DNA of 64,000 bases from Hahella sp. (GCA_028280065.1 JANQMN010000099.1:31541-95540), one strand, 5' to 3'. Counted from the first letter of the stretch, positions 37,391 through 46,172 are shown. The notes: generated from the sequence alone by a model not told the origin. Translations and numbers: made by a program.

Positions 37391-37470
37391 TTTCCCCGAA
37401 GGGGAAACGTTTTATAGCCGGTGGTTTTAACCACCGGAACAGGTACCCTCAATCCAAGCCCTGAAAGGGC
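37391..37470. repeat. left hairpin cluster of the RAYT-type element
   Basis: Three hairpins in order: TTTCCCC-gaa-GGGGAAA (37391-37407), GCCGGTGGTT-tt-AACCACCGG (37417-37437), and GCCCT-gaa-AGGGC (37458-37470). The right flank of the transposase carries the same three in mirror order, so these are REP/BIME-like ends. Upstream (37122-37390) a short open frame in one direction reads TRQVAIAVLKNHDLTAAAGH, possibly a gene scrap. Confidence 0.75.
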
Positions 37471-37491
37471 GACGCAATTCTGCTATAAAGT

Positions 37492-37944
37492 TTAGATCCA
37501 GGTATATCGTTCATCATATTCCACTTGGTGGCGCCTAAGAAACTGAGTGAACTCTTCCTTAAAAGACAAATTTCGGTGGTGGTTTTCCTGGTTATTAATA
37601 TACCGAGCCACTGATGCAATTTGAGATTCACTAACTGTGAAAGCGCCGTATCCTTCCTGCCATGAAAACCGATTCCTTAGGCGCCCTTGCTCATTTATCC
37701 ATTTTGATGAGTTTCCTTTTATTTTTTGAACAATCTCTGACAGAGAGTGCACTGGCCTCAGCTTTAACAGTATATGGACATGGTCAGGCATGCCACCTAT
37801 TTGCAGTATTTTTGCGTTTTCACCTCTGGCTATTCCGGTAATATAGCCATAAAGCTCTTCGCATATTTCCTGATTGATAATGGCCTCACGATTTTTCGTA
37901 CTGAAGATTAGGTGATATACCAAATTGGTTAACGTGCTTCCCAT
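37492..37944 (-). CDS. IS200-like Y1 transposase (RAYT group)
   Basis: 150 residues, with AAGGAGG upstream of the ATG. HUH motif GMPDHVHILL, with the Tyr-bearing helix near SQIASVARYINNQENHHRN. N-terminal LTNLVYHLIFSTKNREAII is family-typical. Acts as a single-strand transposase on hairpin ends; the surrounding hairpin clusters are its likely substrates. The frame is intact. Confidence 0.88.
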   Translation of the reverse strand: MGSTLTNLVYHLIFSTKNREAIINQEICEELYGYITGIARGENAKILQIGGMPDHVHILLKLRPVHSLSEIVQKIKGNSSKWINEQGRLRNRFSWQEGYGAFTVSESQIASVARYINNQENHHRNLSFKEEFTQFLRRHQVEYDERYTWI

Positions 37945-37967
37945 ATATTTTATCCTCCTTAAACGCC

Positions 37968-38047
37968 GTCCCTTCAGGACTACTCATTAGATCTTTCCTA
38001 CCGGTGGTTAAAACCACCGGCTATATATAGACAACCCCTTTGGGGTT
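37968..38047. repeat. right hairpin cluster of the RAYT-type element
   Basis: GTCCCTTCAGGAC (37968-37980), CCGGTGGTT-aa-AACCACCGG (38001-38020) and AACCCC-ttt-GGGGTT (38033-38047), mirror image in order of the left cluster. Together with the transposase they delimit a ~660-bp element, 37391-38047. Confidence 0.75.
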
Positions 38048-38360
38048 AAATCTTAAATCCCCCCTATATTCAGTTTCATTTTAAGGACCGCTGTAGGCCC
38101 ACTATACCAGTTGTAAGGTTTGGTCAAACCTGGATTTCAAAATTGTTAGATAACGTTCCGACATCTACAGTTTAGTTTTCCATCAATAGCAACTAGCAAG
38201 TCGCCGACAATGTAGAACCTCACCGCTCATACACCGAGCAAGGGGCAAAACTCTTTATCGTTGATTGAAACACGTGCCTAACCCGTCGTTCGAGTAGACC
38301 GCCTAAAAGCTGCGCATTTGAATTCCCTCCAGAATCCCGTGACCCCACACTACCTCCGAC

Positions 38361-38441
38361 GTTACAGCCGGTTTCAGGAAGATTGAGCAGAGCTTGCTAT
38401 TAGCCACTAACCAGATGCCGAAACTACTTCCCGCCAATCTC
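38361..38441 (+). repeat. dispersed 80-bp repeat, copy 2
   Basis: Second copy of the 25617-25696 repeat (GTTACAGCC ... GCCAATCTC, ~88 percent). It lies in an 855-base gap (37945-38799) that otherwise holds only the RAYT hairpins and a doubtful short ORF. Confidence 0.8.
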
Positions 38442-38484
38442 TATAAAGCAGCCCTTCACAGGCCTCGCTTACACTGCAGTTTTT

Positions 38485-38724
38485 ATGAGATTTGACTCAA
38501 ACTTCCGAAGATTAGCCATTAACTGGAAACTTCAGAACGAACAGGCTCTGATCTTGCGAGAATCAGTTTGCAGATTGAGTGCAGCAGGCAGATTTTCCCA
38601 CTCTCGCCGGTTCCAAGCGTACCCTTTCGAAGGCCATGGCCGGATGGCCCAAGAACATTTTATCGAGATATACGGGTTCGGTTCTGCTACCGGCGAATTC
38701 GCGCGAGTTAGATCTGCAAAATAG
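38485..38724 (+). CDS. doubtful short ORF
   Basis: 79 codons from an ATG without a clear ribosome site. The product is basic and without recognisable domain (RLSAAGRFSHSRRF, HGRMAQEHFIEIYGFGSATG). It may be a chance ORF or a decayed cassette-type gene beside repeat copy 2. No function proposed. Confidence 0.2.
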   Translation: MRFDSNFRRLAINWKLQNEQALILRESVCRLSAAGRFSHSRRFQAYPFEGHGRMAQEHFIEIYGFGSATGEFARVRSAK

Positions 38725-38799
38725 GGATTAAATGCTCTGCCAACAAGCTAAAGCCGAGAGCCTAATTTCAGGTTAGAACCGGCTGTTCAAAATCCTGAA

Positions 38800-39432
38800 C
38801 TACTGCTTTCGTTCATCCTCACTAAACAGGAACGCCGGTAAACTCAATCCCAGAAAAATCCCGGTTAATCGCAGAACCAAAATGAGCGCCATTCCCGAGA
38901 TGCTTGCCAGTGTGTCGTCGATATGGAAGTGGATTAGTAAAAGATAGAGAGATCCGCCGGCGATAGCGGCGGTAGCGTAAATTTCCTTGTGAAAAATCAA
39001 CGGGATTTCATTGCAAATCACATCGCGTATGATGCCACCCGCAACGCCGGTCATTAACCCCATTAATAGAGCAATTTCTGGGCTGTGGCCTAGTCCAAGT
39101 GCCTTTTGCATACCGGCGAGAGTAAAGAATGCCAATCCGATAGCGTCACAGATTTCCAACATCCTAAGTGGCATCCATTGCAGCCTCACCAGGATAAAGG
39201 TTGCCAGCGCCGCCAATATACCGACGGCAAGATAATAAGTGTTGGCGATCCAAACTACAGGGTGAGCATTCAAGATAAGGTCGCGTAGGGTGCCTCCGCC
39301 CAGGCAGGTAATCAGGGCGACAACCAGTACGCCGAAGATATCCAGTTTCTTGTGACCGGCAGTAAGCGCACCGGAGATTGCAAATACCGCGATCCCGAAA
39401 AAGTCTAGAAAGATTATCAGAGTTGGATTCAT
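38800..39432 (-). CDS. TRIC/YicG-type seven-helix membrane protein
   Basis: About 210 residues from the Met giving MNPTLIIFLDFFG; the track start at 39489 is a TTG with no ribosome site. Seven hydrophobic helices and the two glycine-rich repeats of the UPF0126/trimeric intracellular cation channel family: CLGGGTLRDLILN and GVAGGIIRDVICNEIPLIF. Bacterial members conduct monovalent cations or transport glycine (YicG-like). Exact start uncertain. Confidence 0.85.
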   Translation of the reverse strand: MNPTLIIFLDFFGIAVFAISGALTAGHKKLDIFGVLVVALITCLGGGTLRDLILNAHPVVWIANTYYLAVGILAALATFILVRLQWMPLRMLEICDAIGLAFFTLAGMQKALGLGHSPEIALLMGLMTGVAGGIIRDVICNEIPLIFHKEIYATAAIAGGSLYLLLIHFHIDDTLASISGMALILVLRLTGIFLGLSLPAFLFSEDERKQ

Positions 39433-39581
39433 TAGACTGATCGTTTGCAAAAATTTTGGCAAGGATAGTGAGGTTCCAGCGAAAAACAAGTGTTTGCGAG
39501 CAGGAGATAGTATCTAAGGGAAAAGTTCGTTTACCGCTTGATCGTGCACGTCTTATACTGCGCTTTCGTTAGAATTGATCA

Positions 39582-41000
39582 ATGCCTATGTTTGGAAATC
39601 TCCTACAAGGGGCAAAAATCGCCCTTTTTTTGAAACTCGATGTATCGAAGTTTCGCTATAGCCCGGCGCTTTTCTGGCTAATCGCATTGCTTACTGCCTC
39701 CGTTGCCTTTGCTTTCGATTATTTCCAAACAGACGAGCCGCGTATGTTTTATTGGGAAGGCTTTACCAGCGAGGCTTTCCATTTATTAATTGTCGTGCTG
39801 CTGGGATATTTACTGTCTCTAGTAGTTAAGCAACCGCTGCTGCAGTTTCGTTTTCCGACGCTCTTCTTAAACGCTGGATTCTGGCCGTGGCTGTTCTATA
39901 AGCTGATACAGCCAGTGTTGTTGGAAGCCTATGCTGAGGGTCTCGATCACTATTTCTGGATCGGCTATGGGGTTCTTGTTGGCTGGACTCTAGCCATAAC
40001 TTGGCGAATTCTGAGTAGCTTCGGCACTGCGATGCTCTGGCTTCGAAATGGCATCGGTGCAGTATTGACTTGCCTATTGATCTTTATGCCAGGATTTTGG
40101 ATTTACTTTTATCCTTATTGGTCGACGGATTACCAAGCAGCCGAGGATTTTGAGCCCCAAGCACCGGAATTGGATGCCGAGAAAATTTTAAGTGAGCAAA
40201 CGCTGATGTTGGACGGTTCCCTGGCGGATATCCAGGCATCTAAACCTGGCAAGGTTGATCTATTTTGGCTTGGCTACGCCGGATGGGGCGAACAGAACGT
40301 TTTTGCCAATGAAGTAAAGCGTTTTCAAGAGCTGTTTGATCGTCAGTTCGGCACCTCGCGGCAAAGTATAAAACTCATCAACAATCCCGAAACAGTAGCA
40401 GAGACGCCCCTGGCGACGGGGACCAATTTACGTCGTGCGCTAAGCCTTCTGGCGGGAAAGATGCAGCCAGAGGAAGATATTCTGTTTTTATTTCTGACCA
40501 GCCATGGAACGGAAGATCATTATCTTGCCACCACGCTATACAATTTGCCGCTGAACGATCTCGGTGCTGACACTCTTGCTGAAATTCTTCATGAACTGCC
40601 GGTGCGGCATAAGGTGATTGTCGTTTCGGCGTGCTATTCCGGTGGCTTCATACCCGTCTTAAAAGATCCAAATCACCTGGTAATTACGGCGGCGCATGCT
40701 AAACGAACATCTTTTGGTTGCAGTGACGATGCAGAGTTTACTTACTTCGGACGTGCCTATTTCCTGGAAGCCTTGCGACAAACTAAAAACTTTGTTGAAG
40801 CTTTTGATTTAGCGAAGTCCACTGTCCAAGTTTGGGAAGAACAACAGGAGTTTGTCCATTCCGATCCGCAAATTGCTATCGGCAGTGAAATAGAGTTGAA
40901 ACTATTGGAATGGCAAAATAGTCTATCGAACCATATTAGAATGGCTCAAGATGCAACGGATATTGAACTACAACAAGGCGGTAGTTGCACGACTTGTTAA
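39582..41000 (+). CDS. membrane-anchored C13-family cysteine peptidase
   Basis: 472 residues. Residues ~1-185 contain about five hydrophobic helices (FWLIALLTASVAFAFDYF, LLIVVLLGYLLSLVV, VLTCLLIFMPGFWIYFY). The soluble domain from ~210 carries a caspase-fold dyad: His in LFLTSHGTEDHYL and Cys in VIVVSACYSGGF, as in C13/legumain-like bacterial proteins. Topology places the protease domain on one face of the inner membrane; which face is not clear. Substrate unknown. Confidence 0.85.
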   Translation: MPMFGNLLQGAKIALFLKLDVSKFRYSPALFWLIALLTASVAFAFDYFQTDEPRMFYWEGFTSEAFHLLIVVLLGYLLSLVVKQPLLQFRFPTLFLNAGFWPWLFYKLIQPVLLEAYAEGLDHYFWIGYGVLVGWTLAITWRILSSFGTAMLWLRNGIGAVLTCLLIFMPGFWIYFYPYWSTDYQAAEDFEPQAPELDAEKILSEQTLMLDGSLADIQASKPGKVDLFWLGYAGWGEQNVFANEVKRFQELFDRQFGTSRQSIKLINNPETVAETPLATGTNLRRALSLLAGKMQPEEDILFLFLTSHGTEDHYLATTLYNLPLNDLGADTLAEILHELPVRHKVIVVSACYSGGFIPVLKDPNHLVITAAHAKRTSFGCSDDAEFTYFGRAYFLEALRQTKNFVEAFDLAKSTVQVWEEQQEFVHSDPQIAIGSEIELKLLEWQNSLSNHIRMAQDATDIELQQGGSCTTC

Positions 41001-41036
41001 GATGCTTAAAACAATAATGAGTAAAAAGGGCGACCT

Positions 41037-41498
41037 ATGGACAAGTTTATGCTTGCTGCATATGAAGAAGCACGAAAAGGGGCGGAAGAAGGTGGTGTTC
41101 CGATTGGCTCGGTGATTGTTCACAAGGGCAAAATCATCGGAAGAGGTCATAACCGCCGGGTGCAGAAAAACAGCGCCATTCTGCATGGTGAAATGGATGC
41201 GCTTGAAAATGCCGGTCGCCAGCCTGCCCACGTGTACCAAGAGGCGACTTTGTACACCACGCTTTCACCCTGTGCCATGTGCTCCGGGGCCATACTTCTC
41301 TATTGCATTCCCCGGGTAATTATTGGCGAAAACGAGACATTCATGGGGGAGGAGGAGCTTCTACGCTCAAAAGGTGTTGAAATTTCGGTATTACAAGATC
41401 CTGAATGCATGGCGTTGATGCAGCAGTTCATCGCAGAATCTCCCGAACTATGGTATGAAGATATTGGAGTTGAAGCAGCGTTGACGCCCGAGATTTAG
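41037..41498 (+). CDS. cytosine deaminase of the yeast Fcy1 type
   Basis: 153 residues. Zinc deaminase motifs HGEMDALENAG (HxE) and LSPCAMCSGAIL (PCxxC). The overall pattern (AYEEARKGAEEGGVPIGSVI, GRGHNRR, ELWYEDIG) follows fungal cytosine deaminase closely, rather than bacterial CodA, which is a different fold. Converts cytosine to uracil for pyrimidine salvage. Close homology to the fungal type in bacteria is known but noteworthy. 36 bases after the C13 gene. Confidence 0.88.
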   Translation: MDKFMLAAYEEARKGAEEGGVPIGSVIVHKGKIIGRGHNRRVQKNSAILHGEMDALENAGRQPAHVYQEATLYTTLSPCAMCSGAILLYCIPRVIIGENETFMGEEELLRSKGVEISVLQDPECMALMQQFIAESPELWYEDIGVEAALTPEI

Positions 41499-41538
41499 CG
41501 GACAAGGAGTCTGCCGGTAAGGACAGACTTGTCGCCGT

Positions 41539-42036
41539 TTACCTACCGGGTGAGAATATTGCCATATAATCCGAGCCGGATTTCAGAAGGAATTGAAGTT
41601 CTGGCGGCAGGTTTTCCTGTTCCAGAGAGTCTAATAGATTCTTTACCTGCAATCCTAGTTCGGTGTCGCCTTCAATAATCAGATCTCTTTGAAAGAACAA
41701 GGTATCCGGGTCTTCCTCACGGGCAGCCAAAAACAGAAAACTCTTTAGTGAGCCGCGGATGGTCACATCCGCTTGAGGCGATTTAGCGACGCGGATATTG
41801 AGATTCGCGTCTAAGGTGTAATTCCAGGATAAATCGATATCTTCAATGTTTATCCGTAACCAACGGTTTTGCAGAAAGTCGCAATCCCCATCCGTTAATG
41901 CCTCCTTAAGAACCCGTTGCAACAATGCTTGCAAAGCGAGCTTCTGCATGAAAAAAGGACTCTTTGCAACGGGTTTAGCCAGTAGAAAGGGAAGATTTGC
42001 CAATAGTTGGCGTGGTGGAGGTAAGAAATTCTGCAT
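41539..42036 (-). CDS. ubiT: UbiT, SCP2-domain accessory factor for O2-independent ubiquinone synthesis
   Basis: 165 residues. N-terminal QNFLPPPRQLLANLPFLL and the SCP2 lipid-binding core (LRINIEDIDLSWNYTLDANL, DVTIRGSLKSFLFLAA, FFQRDLIIEGDTELGLQVKN). UbiT delivers ubiquinone intermediates to the UbiU/UbiV hydroxylase under anaerobiosis. Divergent from ubiUV across a shared regulatory region with an Fnr/Anr box. Confidence 0.93.
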   Translation of the reverse strand: MQNFLPPPRQLLANLPFLLAKPVAKSPFFMQKLALQALLQRVLKEALTDGDCDFLQNRWLRINIEDIDLSWNYTLDANLNIRVAKSPQADVTIRGSLKSFLFLAAREEDPDTLFFQRDLIIEGDTELGLQVKNLLDSLEQENLPPELQFLLKSGSDYMAIFSPGR

Positions 42037-42089
42037 ACAAGTTCCTTGATTCTAATCGGGCCAGTATGGTGAGCGCGCCAAGGTTTACA

Positions 42090-42103
42090 TTGATGCGTAT
42101 CAA
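42090..42103. promoter_or_regulatory. Fnr/Anr box
   Basis: TTGATGCGTATCAA matches the Fnr consensus TTGATNNNNATCAA at every fixed position. It lies 54 bases from the ubiT start and 74 from the ubiU start, so one oxygen-responsive site could serve both. E. coli ubiTUV expression depends on Fnr. Confidence 0.85.
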
Positions 42104-42176
42104 GCAGTGTCCTGTTTCCCTGTGATAGCGTCCCGGCCACACAATTTATTGGCTGGCTGACAGGATAGGAGTCTTT

Positions 42177-43172
42177 GTGGAACTTGTATGCCCAGCGGGT
42201 AGCTATCCTGCCTTGAAGGCAGCGGTGGATCAGGGTGCCGATGCGGTATATATCGGTTTTCGTAACGATACCAATGCCCGGCATTTTGCCGGGTTGAATT
42301 TCAATGATGCGAAAGCAGAAAAGGCAATGGCTTATGCTAAAAGCCATGGGACCAAACTGTTTGTTGCTATCAATACCAATCCTCAGCCCCAGGGATGGTC
42401 GCGCTGGCAAGCGGCGATCGATCATGCCGCGGCGTTAAGTGCCGATGCATTGATTGCGGCGGACTTCAGCGTACTGGCCTATGCCGCCGAAAAGTACCCC
42501 GATTTACCCTTGCATTTATCCGTCCAGGGTTCCGCCACCAACTATGAGGCTCTGCGCTTTTATCACCGGCACTTCGGTATTCGTCGTGCTGTTTTACCCC
42601 GCGTTTTAGACCTTAAACAGGTTGCTCAGGTAGCGGCGCACGCCCCGGTGGACTTAGAGGTGTTTGCCTTTGGTTCGTTGTGTATCATGGCGGAGGGACG
42701 TTGCTATTTATCTTCCTATCTTACCAGCGAAAGCCCTAATACCTGTGGTGCCTGTTCCCCCGCCGCCTATGTGCGATGGCAGGAAACGGAGGAAGGACTT
42801 GAATCCAGGTTGAACAACGTCCTGATTGACCGTTATCAGGATGGCGAAAAAGCCGGTTATCCAACTCTATGCAAGGGGCGTTATCTGGTAAACGGGCAGA
42901 AGTATCATGCCTTGGAAGAGCCGACCAGCCTCAACACTATTGCCATGCTGCCCGAGCTGGATCGGATCGGGATCAAGGCGGTGAAAATTGAAGGTCGGCA
43001 ACGCAGCCCGGCCTATGTCGAACAGGTAGTGGGTGTCTGGCGCAAGGCAATTGACCAGTATCTTGCCAATAAGTCGGACTATCAGGTGCCGGAGCGTTGG
43101 CTGTCCGTGTTGGGGAAAGTTTCCGAAGGCGCTCAAACCACTCTTGGTCCCTATTCCCGCCCTTGGCAATAG
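42177..43172 (+). CDS. ubiU: UbiU, U32-family subunit for O2-independent ubiquinone hydroxylation
   Basis: 331 residues, GTG start with AGGAGT upstream. U32 core MELVCPAGSYPALKAAVDQG and ADAVYIGFRND; the [4Fe-4S] ligands are in FGSLCIMAEGRCYLSSYL, NTCGACSPA and LCKGRYLVNG. With UbiV it hydroxylates the ubiquinone ring without oxygen. 12 bases before ubiV; operon under the Fnr box. Confidence 0.95.
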   Translation: MELVCPAGSYPALKAAVDQGADAVYIGFRNDTNARHFAGLNFNDAKAEKAMAYAKSHGTKLFVAINTNPQPQGWSRWQAAIDHAAALSADALIAADFSVLAYAAEKYPDLPLHLSVQGSATNYEALRFYHRHFGIRRAVLPRVLDLKQVAQVAAHAPVDLEVFAFGSLCIMAEGRCYLSSYLTSESPNTCGACSPAAYVRWQETEEGLESRLNNVLIDRYQDGEKAGYPTLCKGRYLVNGQKYHALEEPTSLNTIAMLPELDRIGIKAVKIEGRQRSPAYVEQVVGVWRKAIDQYLANKSDYQVPERWLSVLGKVSEGAQTTLGPYSRPWQ

Positions 43173-43184
43173 CAGGAACTCGCG

Positions 43185-44087
43185 ATGCAAACCGAAGATT
43201 TACAACTCACCTTAGGCCCTAACCTATATTTCTGGTCTCGTCAGGAGACCTTCGATTTCTACCGGAAAATTGCTGAAACGCCTGTGGATAGCGTCTACCT
43301 TGGCGAGACGGTTTGTTCTAAACGGCGTGAGCTGCGGTTGGAAGACTGGATCGAAATTGGCCGGCTTTTGGAGAGCCAGGGTAAGCGCATCATTTTGTCG
43401 ACCCTGACCATGTTATCCGCTGAATCCGACCTGAAACTGATACGCCGGATTTGCGCCGAATCGCCCTGGCAGATTGAGGCAAACGATGTGGCGGCGGTCC
43501 ATTTGTTGGAAAGCCTGGATAAGCCATTTGTCGCCGGACCTGCGCTAAATATTTACAACGGCCGGTCATTGGCGCTGATGCAACGTAGCGGCTGCCAACG
43601 ATGGGTAATGCCGGTAGAGCTGTCTCGCGCAAGTTTGCAGAACATCCTTGAAGAATGTCGGCAATATGCCGACGCTGTTCCGGAAACCGAGATCTTCTCA
43701 TACGGCCTGTTGCCGTTGGCCTATTCTGCGCGTTGCTTCACCGCAAGACACCATAAGTTGCCGAAGGATGACTGCCGGTCCAAGTGTCAACTATACCCGA
43801 AGGGATTACCGGTCCTGTCCCAGGAACAAACGCCGGTGTTTACCTTAAACGGTATTCAGACCCAGTCCGGAGTACCCTACGACCTCAGCGAACATTTAGG
43901 TGACTTGGCTGAAATCGGCGTGCGGCATGTTCGACTCAGCCCGGAACCGCAAGGGATGCCGGAGATAATCATTCGCTTTGATGCCGCCCGCCGCGGCGAA
44001 ACCGTCCAGGCCCATGCGGAAAGCTGCAATGGCTATTGGTTAGGTAAAGCCGGTATGGAGCATATTCCAGCGACTGAGATTTCATGA
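43185..44087 (+). CDS. ubiV: UbiV, partner of UbiU
   Basis: 300 residues. TLGPNLYFWSRQETFDFYRK and VYLGETVCSKRRELRLEDW are UbiV-typical. Cluster ligands in YSARCFTARHHKLPKDDCRS and KCQLYPKG. Forms the UbiUV heterodimer. Same operon as ubiU. Confidence 0.95.
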   Translation: MQTEDLQLTLGPNLYFWSRQETFDFYRKIAETPVDSVYLGETVCSKRRELRLEDWIEIGRLLESQGKRIILSTLTMLSAESDLKLIRRICAESPWQIEANDVAAVHLLESLDKPFVAGPALNIYNGRSLALMQRSGCQRWVMPVELSRASLQNILEECRQYADAVPETEIFSYGLLPLAYSARCFTARHHKLPKDDCRSKCQLYPKGLPVLSQEQTPVFTLNGIQTQSGVPYDLSEHLGDLAEIGVRHVRLSPEPQGMPEIIIRFDAARRGETVQAHAESCNGYWLGKAGMEHIPATEIS

Positions 44088-44118
44088 GCTAACTATCGCA
44101 TCGCAGGGAAGCGACATC

Positions 44119-44736
44119 CTAAATAGGAGAGTTCTGCAATGTTTCCATAGCAACATATCCGGGAAGATTCTTTATCCGTCCGAGCCAATCCCTAATCGCC
44201 GGATAGCGGCTCAGATCAAAGCCGCCTTCCGGAGCCACATGGGTGTAACCATACAGGGAAATATCGGCAATAGTGAATTTGTCACCTATCAGATATGGCG
44301 TTTTTTCCAGTTGTTGTTCCATTACTTTTAGGGCTTTGTGACCTCCGGCCTGTTTTTGTTGAAACTCCACTTGCCTGCTTTTCGGCATGCCCAAATATTT
44401 CGCGATAAACCTGGCAACGGCAATATAGGGTTCATGGGAGTACTGTTCGAAAAACTGCCACTCGAGTACTTTGGCGAGTTGATATGCATCGGTCGGCAGG
44501 TAAGCGCGTCCCGCCGCCAGATAATGCAAAATCGCATTGGATTCCGCCAAACAGCGGCCATCGTCCAATACCAGGACAGGAATCTTCCCATTCGGATTCA
44601 GCGCTAAAAAAGTGTCTTGTTTGGTATCGCCGGCAAGTATGTCAACGGGTTGCCATTGATAGTCGAGTTTTAACATGGCGGCAAGAAGTAGAATCTTATA
44701 GCAGTTACCGGACCGGGCGTCTCCATAGATTTGCAT
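44119..44736 (-). CDS. glutathione S-transferase family protein
   Basis: 205 residues from the Met giving MQIYGDARSGNCYKILLLAA (GAGAGA ribosome site); the track start at 44787 adds a non-GST leader. Thioredoxin-like N-domain with the cis-Pro region KIPVLVLDDGRCLAESNAIL and an all-helical C-domain (KFTIADISLYGYTHVAPEGG). Cytoplasmic glutathione conjugation or reductase; substrate unknown. Confidence 0.9.
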   Translation of the reverse strand: MQIYGDARSGNCYKILLLAAMLKLDYQWQPVDILAGDTKQDTFLALNPNGKIPVLVLDDGRCLAESNAILHYLAAGRAYLPTDAYQLAKVLEWQFFEQYSHEPYIAVARFIAKYLGMPKSRQVEFQQKQAGGHKALKVMEQQLEKTPYLIGDKFTIADISLYGYTHVAPEGGFDLSRYPAIRDWLGRIKNLPGYVAMETLQNSPI

Positions 44737-44923
44737 GATAAATATTCTCTCGGCAGTTTGAGAGATATTGAAAAGCATGTTGGGCATTTTAGCTATCGTA
44801 AAATTGGATAAGGTCGATCAGAATACCGGATGCAGCGTTAAGTGCAGCTACCGGCGATGTTTTCGCAAGTCATTTAAGCAATAAGGCTTTTGCCATTTCG
44901 TTATCATTTTCAGCACATAATTA

Positions 44924-45967
44924 ATGTCCATTTACAGACCACCAGTTTGGCTACGCAATGCTCATGTGCAAACGCTTTGGCCACCATTAGGCCGGCGGCA
45001 TCCCCGGTTGGCGACCAGGCGTGAGCGAATCCGCTTACCGGATTTGGATTTCCTCGATCTAGATTGGTATTTGGAGAAAACGGATCCTACCCTGCCCCTA
45101 GTCGTGCTGTTTCATGGCCTCACGGGCTCCAGTACGAGCCAGTACATTGTCGGAATGCAAAGTGCGTTAGCTAACAGGCGCTGGCAATCTGTCGCCGTGA
45201 ATTTTCGAGGTTGTTCGGGAGTTCCTAACCGGCTCCCCAGGGCCTATCATTCCGGGGAAACGGGGGATATCGATTTTGTTTTAACTCGTATCCGCAAGCA
45301 ATTTCCACAGCGGGTGATTATGGCGATCGGTTACTCTTTGGGTGGCAATGCGCTTTGCAAATGGTTGGGAGAAAAAGGGGACGAATCGGGTATCGACGCG
45401 GCGGTAATCGTTTCGGCGCCATATGAATTAGCCCGCTGTGCGACACGCCTCGATCAAGGATTTTCCCGAGTCTATCGTCAACACTTGATTCAGCAACTGG
45501 TCAATTATATACAGCAGAAGAAGCAGCTGTTTCGACGGTTAAATCTGACTCAGGATCTGCTGGCCTTGGAACGGCTTGGAAATCTCGAAAGGATTCGCAG
45601 TTTTTGGGAATATGACGAAGCAGTGGTGGCGCCGCTTCACGGCTTTGCCTCGGCACTCGATTATTATCAGCAGTCCAGTGCCCGGCAATTCGTGCCGAAG
45701 ATTAGAACGCCGACCTTGCTCGTGCATGCCAAAGACGATCCCTTCATGCCTGACGATGTCGCCCCCACCAAGGAAGAATGTCCCGAGTCGGTGGAACTGA
45801 TAGTGACCCAGCACGGAGGGCATGTAGGATTTGTTTTACCTGGAAACAAACCCTGGCAGTTGGATTATTGGCTTGAACATAAGATTCCCGAGTGGTTTGA
45901 GGCGATTGTCGGGAAGCTTTCAGGTCGCCAAAAACCGAGCCAGGTCGGCACAAGGTGTGGGCTTTGA
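44924..45967 (+). CDS. yheT: YheT-family alpha/beta hydrolase
   Basis: 347 residues. RPPVWLRNAHVQTLWPPLGR is the signature start. Hydrolase core VVLFHGLTGSSTSQYI, VAVNFRGCSG, nucleophile elbow GYSLGGNAL and His in TQHGGHVGFV. Probable esterase, physiological substrate unclear. Its last ~20 codons (LSGRQKPSQVGTRCGL) lie over a gene relic on the other strand, so the natural C-terminus may have been changed. Confidence 0.9.
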   Translation: MSIYRPPVWLRNAHVQTLWPPLGRRHPRLATRRERIRLPDLDFLDLDWYLEKTDPTLPLVVLFHGLTGSSTSQYIVGMQSALANRRWQSVAVNFRGCSGVPNRLPRAYHSGETGDIDFVLTRIRKQFPQRVIMAIGYSLGGNALCKWLGEKGDESGIDAAVIVSAPYELARCATRLDQGFSRVYRQHLIQQLVNYIQQKKQLFRRLNLTQDLLALERLGNLERIRSFWEYDEAVVAPLHGFASALDYYQQSSARQFVPKIRTPTLLVHAKDDPFMPDDVAPTKEECPESVELIVTQHGGHVGFVLPGNKPWQLDYWLEHKIPEWFEAIVGKLSGRQKPSQVGTRCGL

Positions 45968-46076
45968 CCAGGTTGGCGAGGCGCTGCTCGTCATCTAGTT
46001 GGTATTTTCCGGTTTTTACGAGGCAGGCATCGAAACCTGCATTAATGGCATTGATGTTGACTCCCTTAACGCTAAC
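45915..46076 (-). pseudogene. possible relic of a HAD-type hydrolase C-terminus
   Basis: Minus-strand translation reads VSVKGVNINAINAGFDACLV, then KTGKYQLDDEQRLANLVKAH and SVFGDLKA, close to the tail of HAD-IIA/HAD-like phosphatases (NAGFD..LVKTGKY...). No start codon or upstream half is present, and it overlaps the yheT 3' end. A decayed gene end; family call moderate. Confidence 0.35.
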
Positions 46077-46172
46077 CTTTGACAGTATCCTATTGCGTTT
46101 CTAGTATGCAGGTAATCAGGTTCCCGGTGATTTACAACAATACCATCACACCAGTCTGGCAGGAGTTAACTT

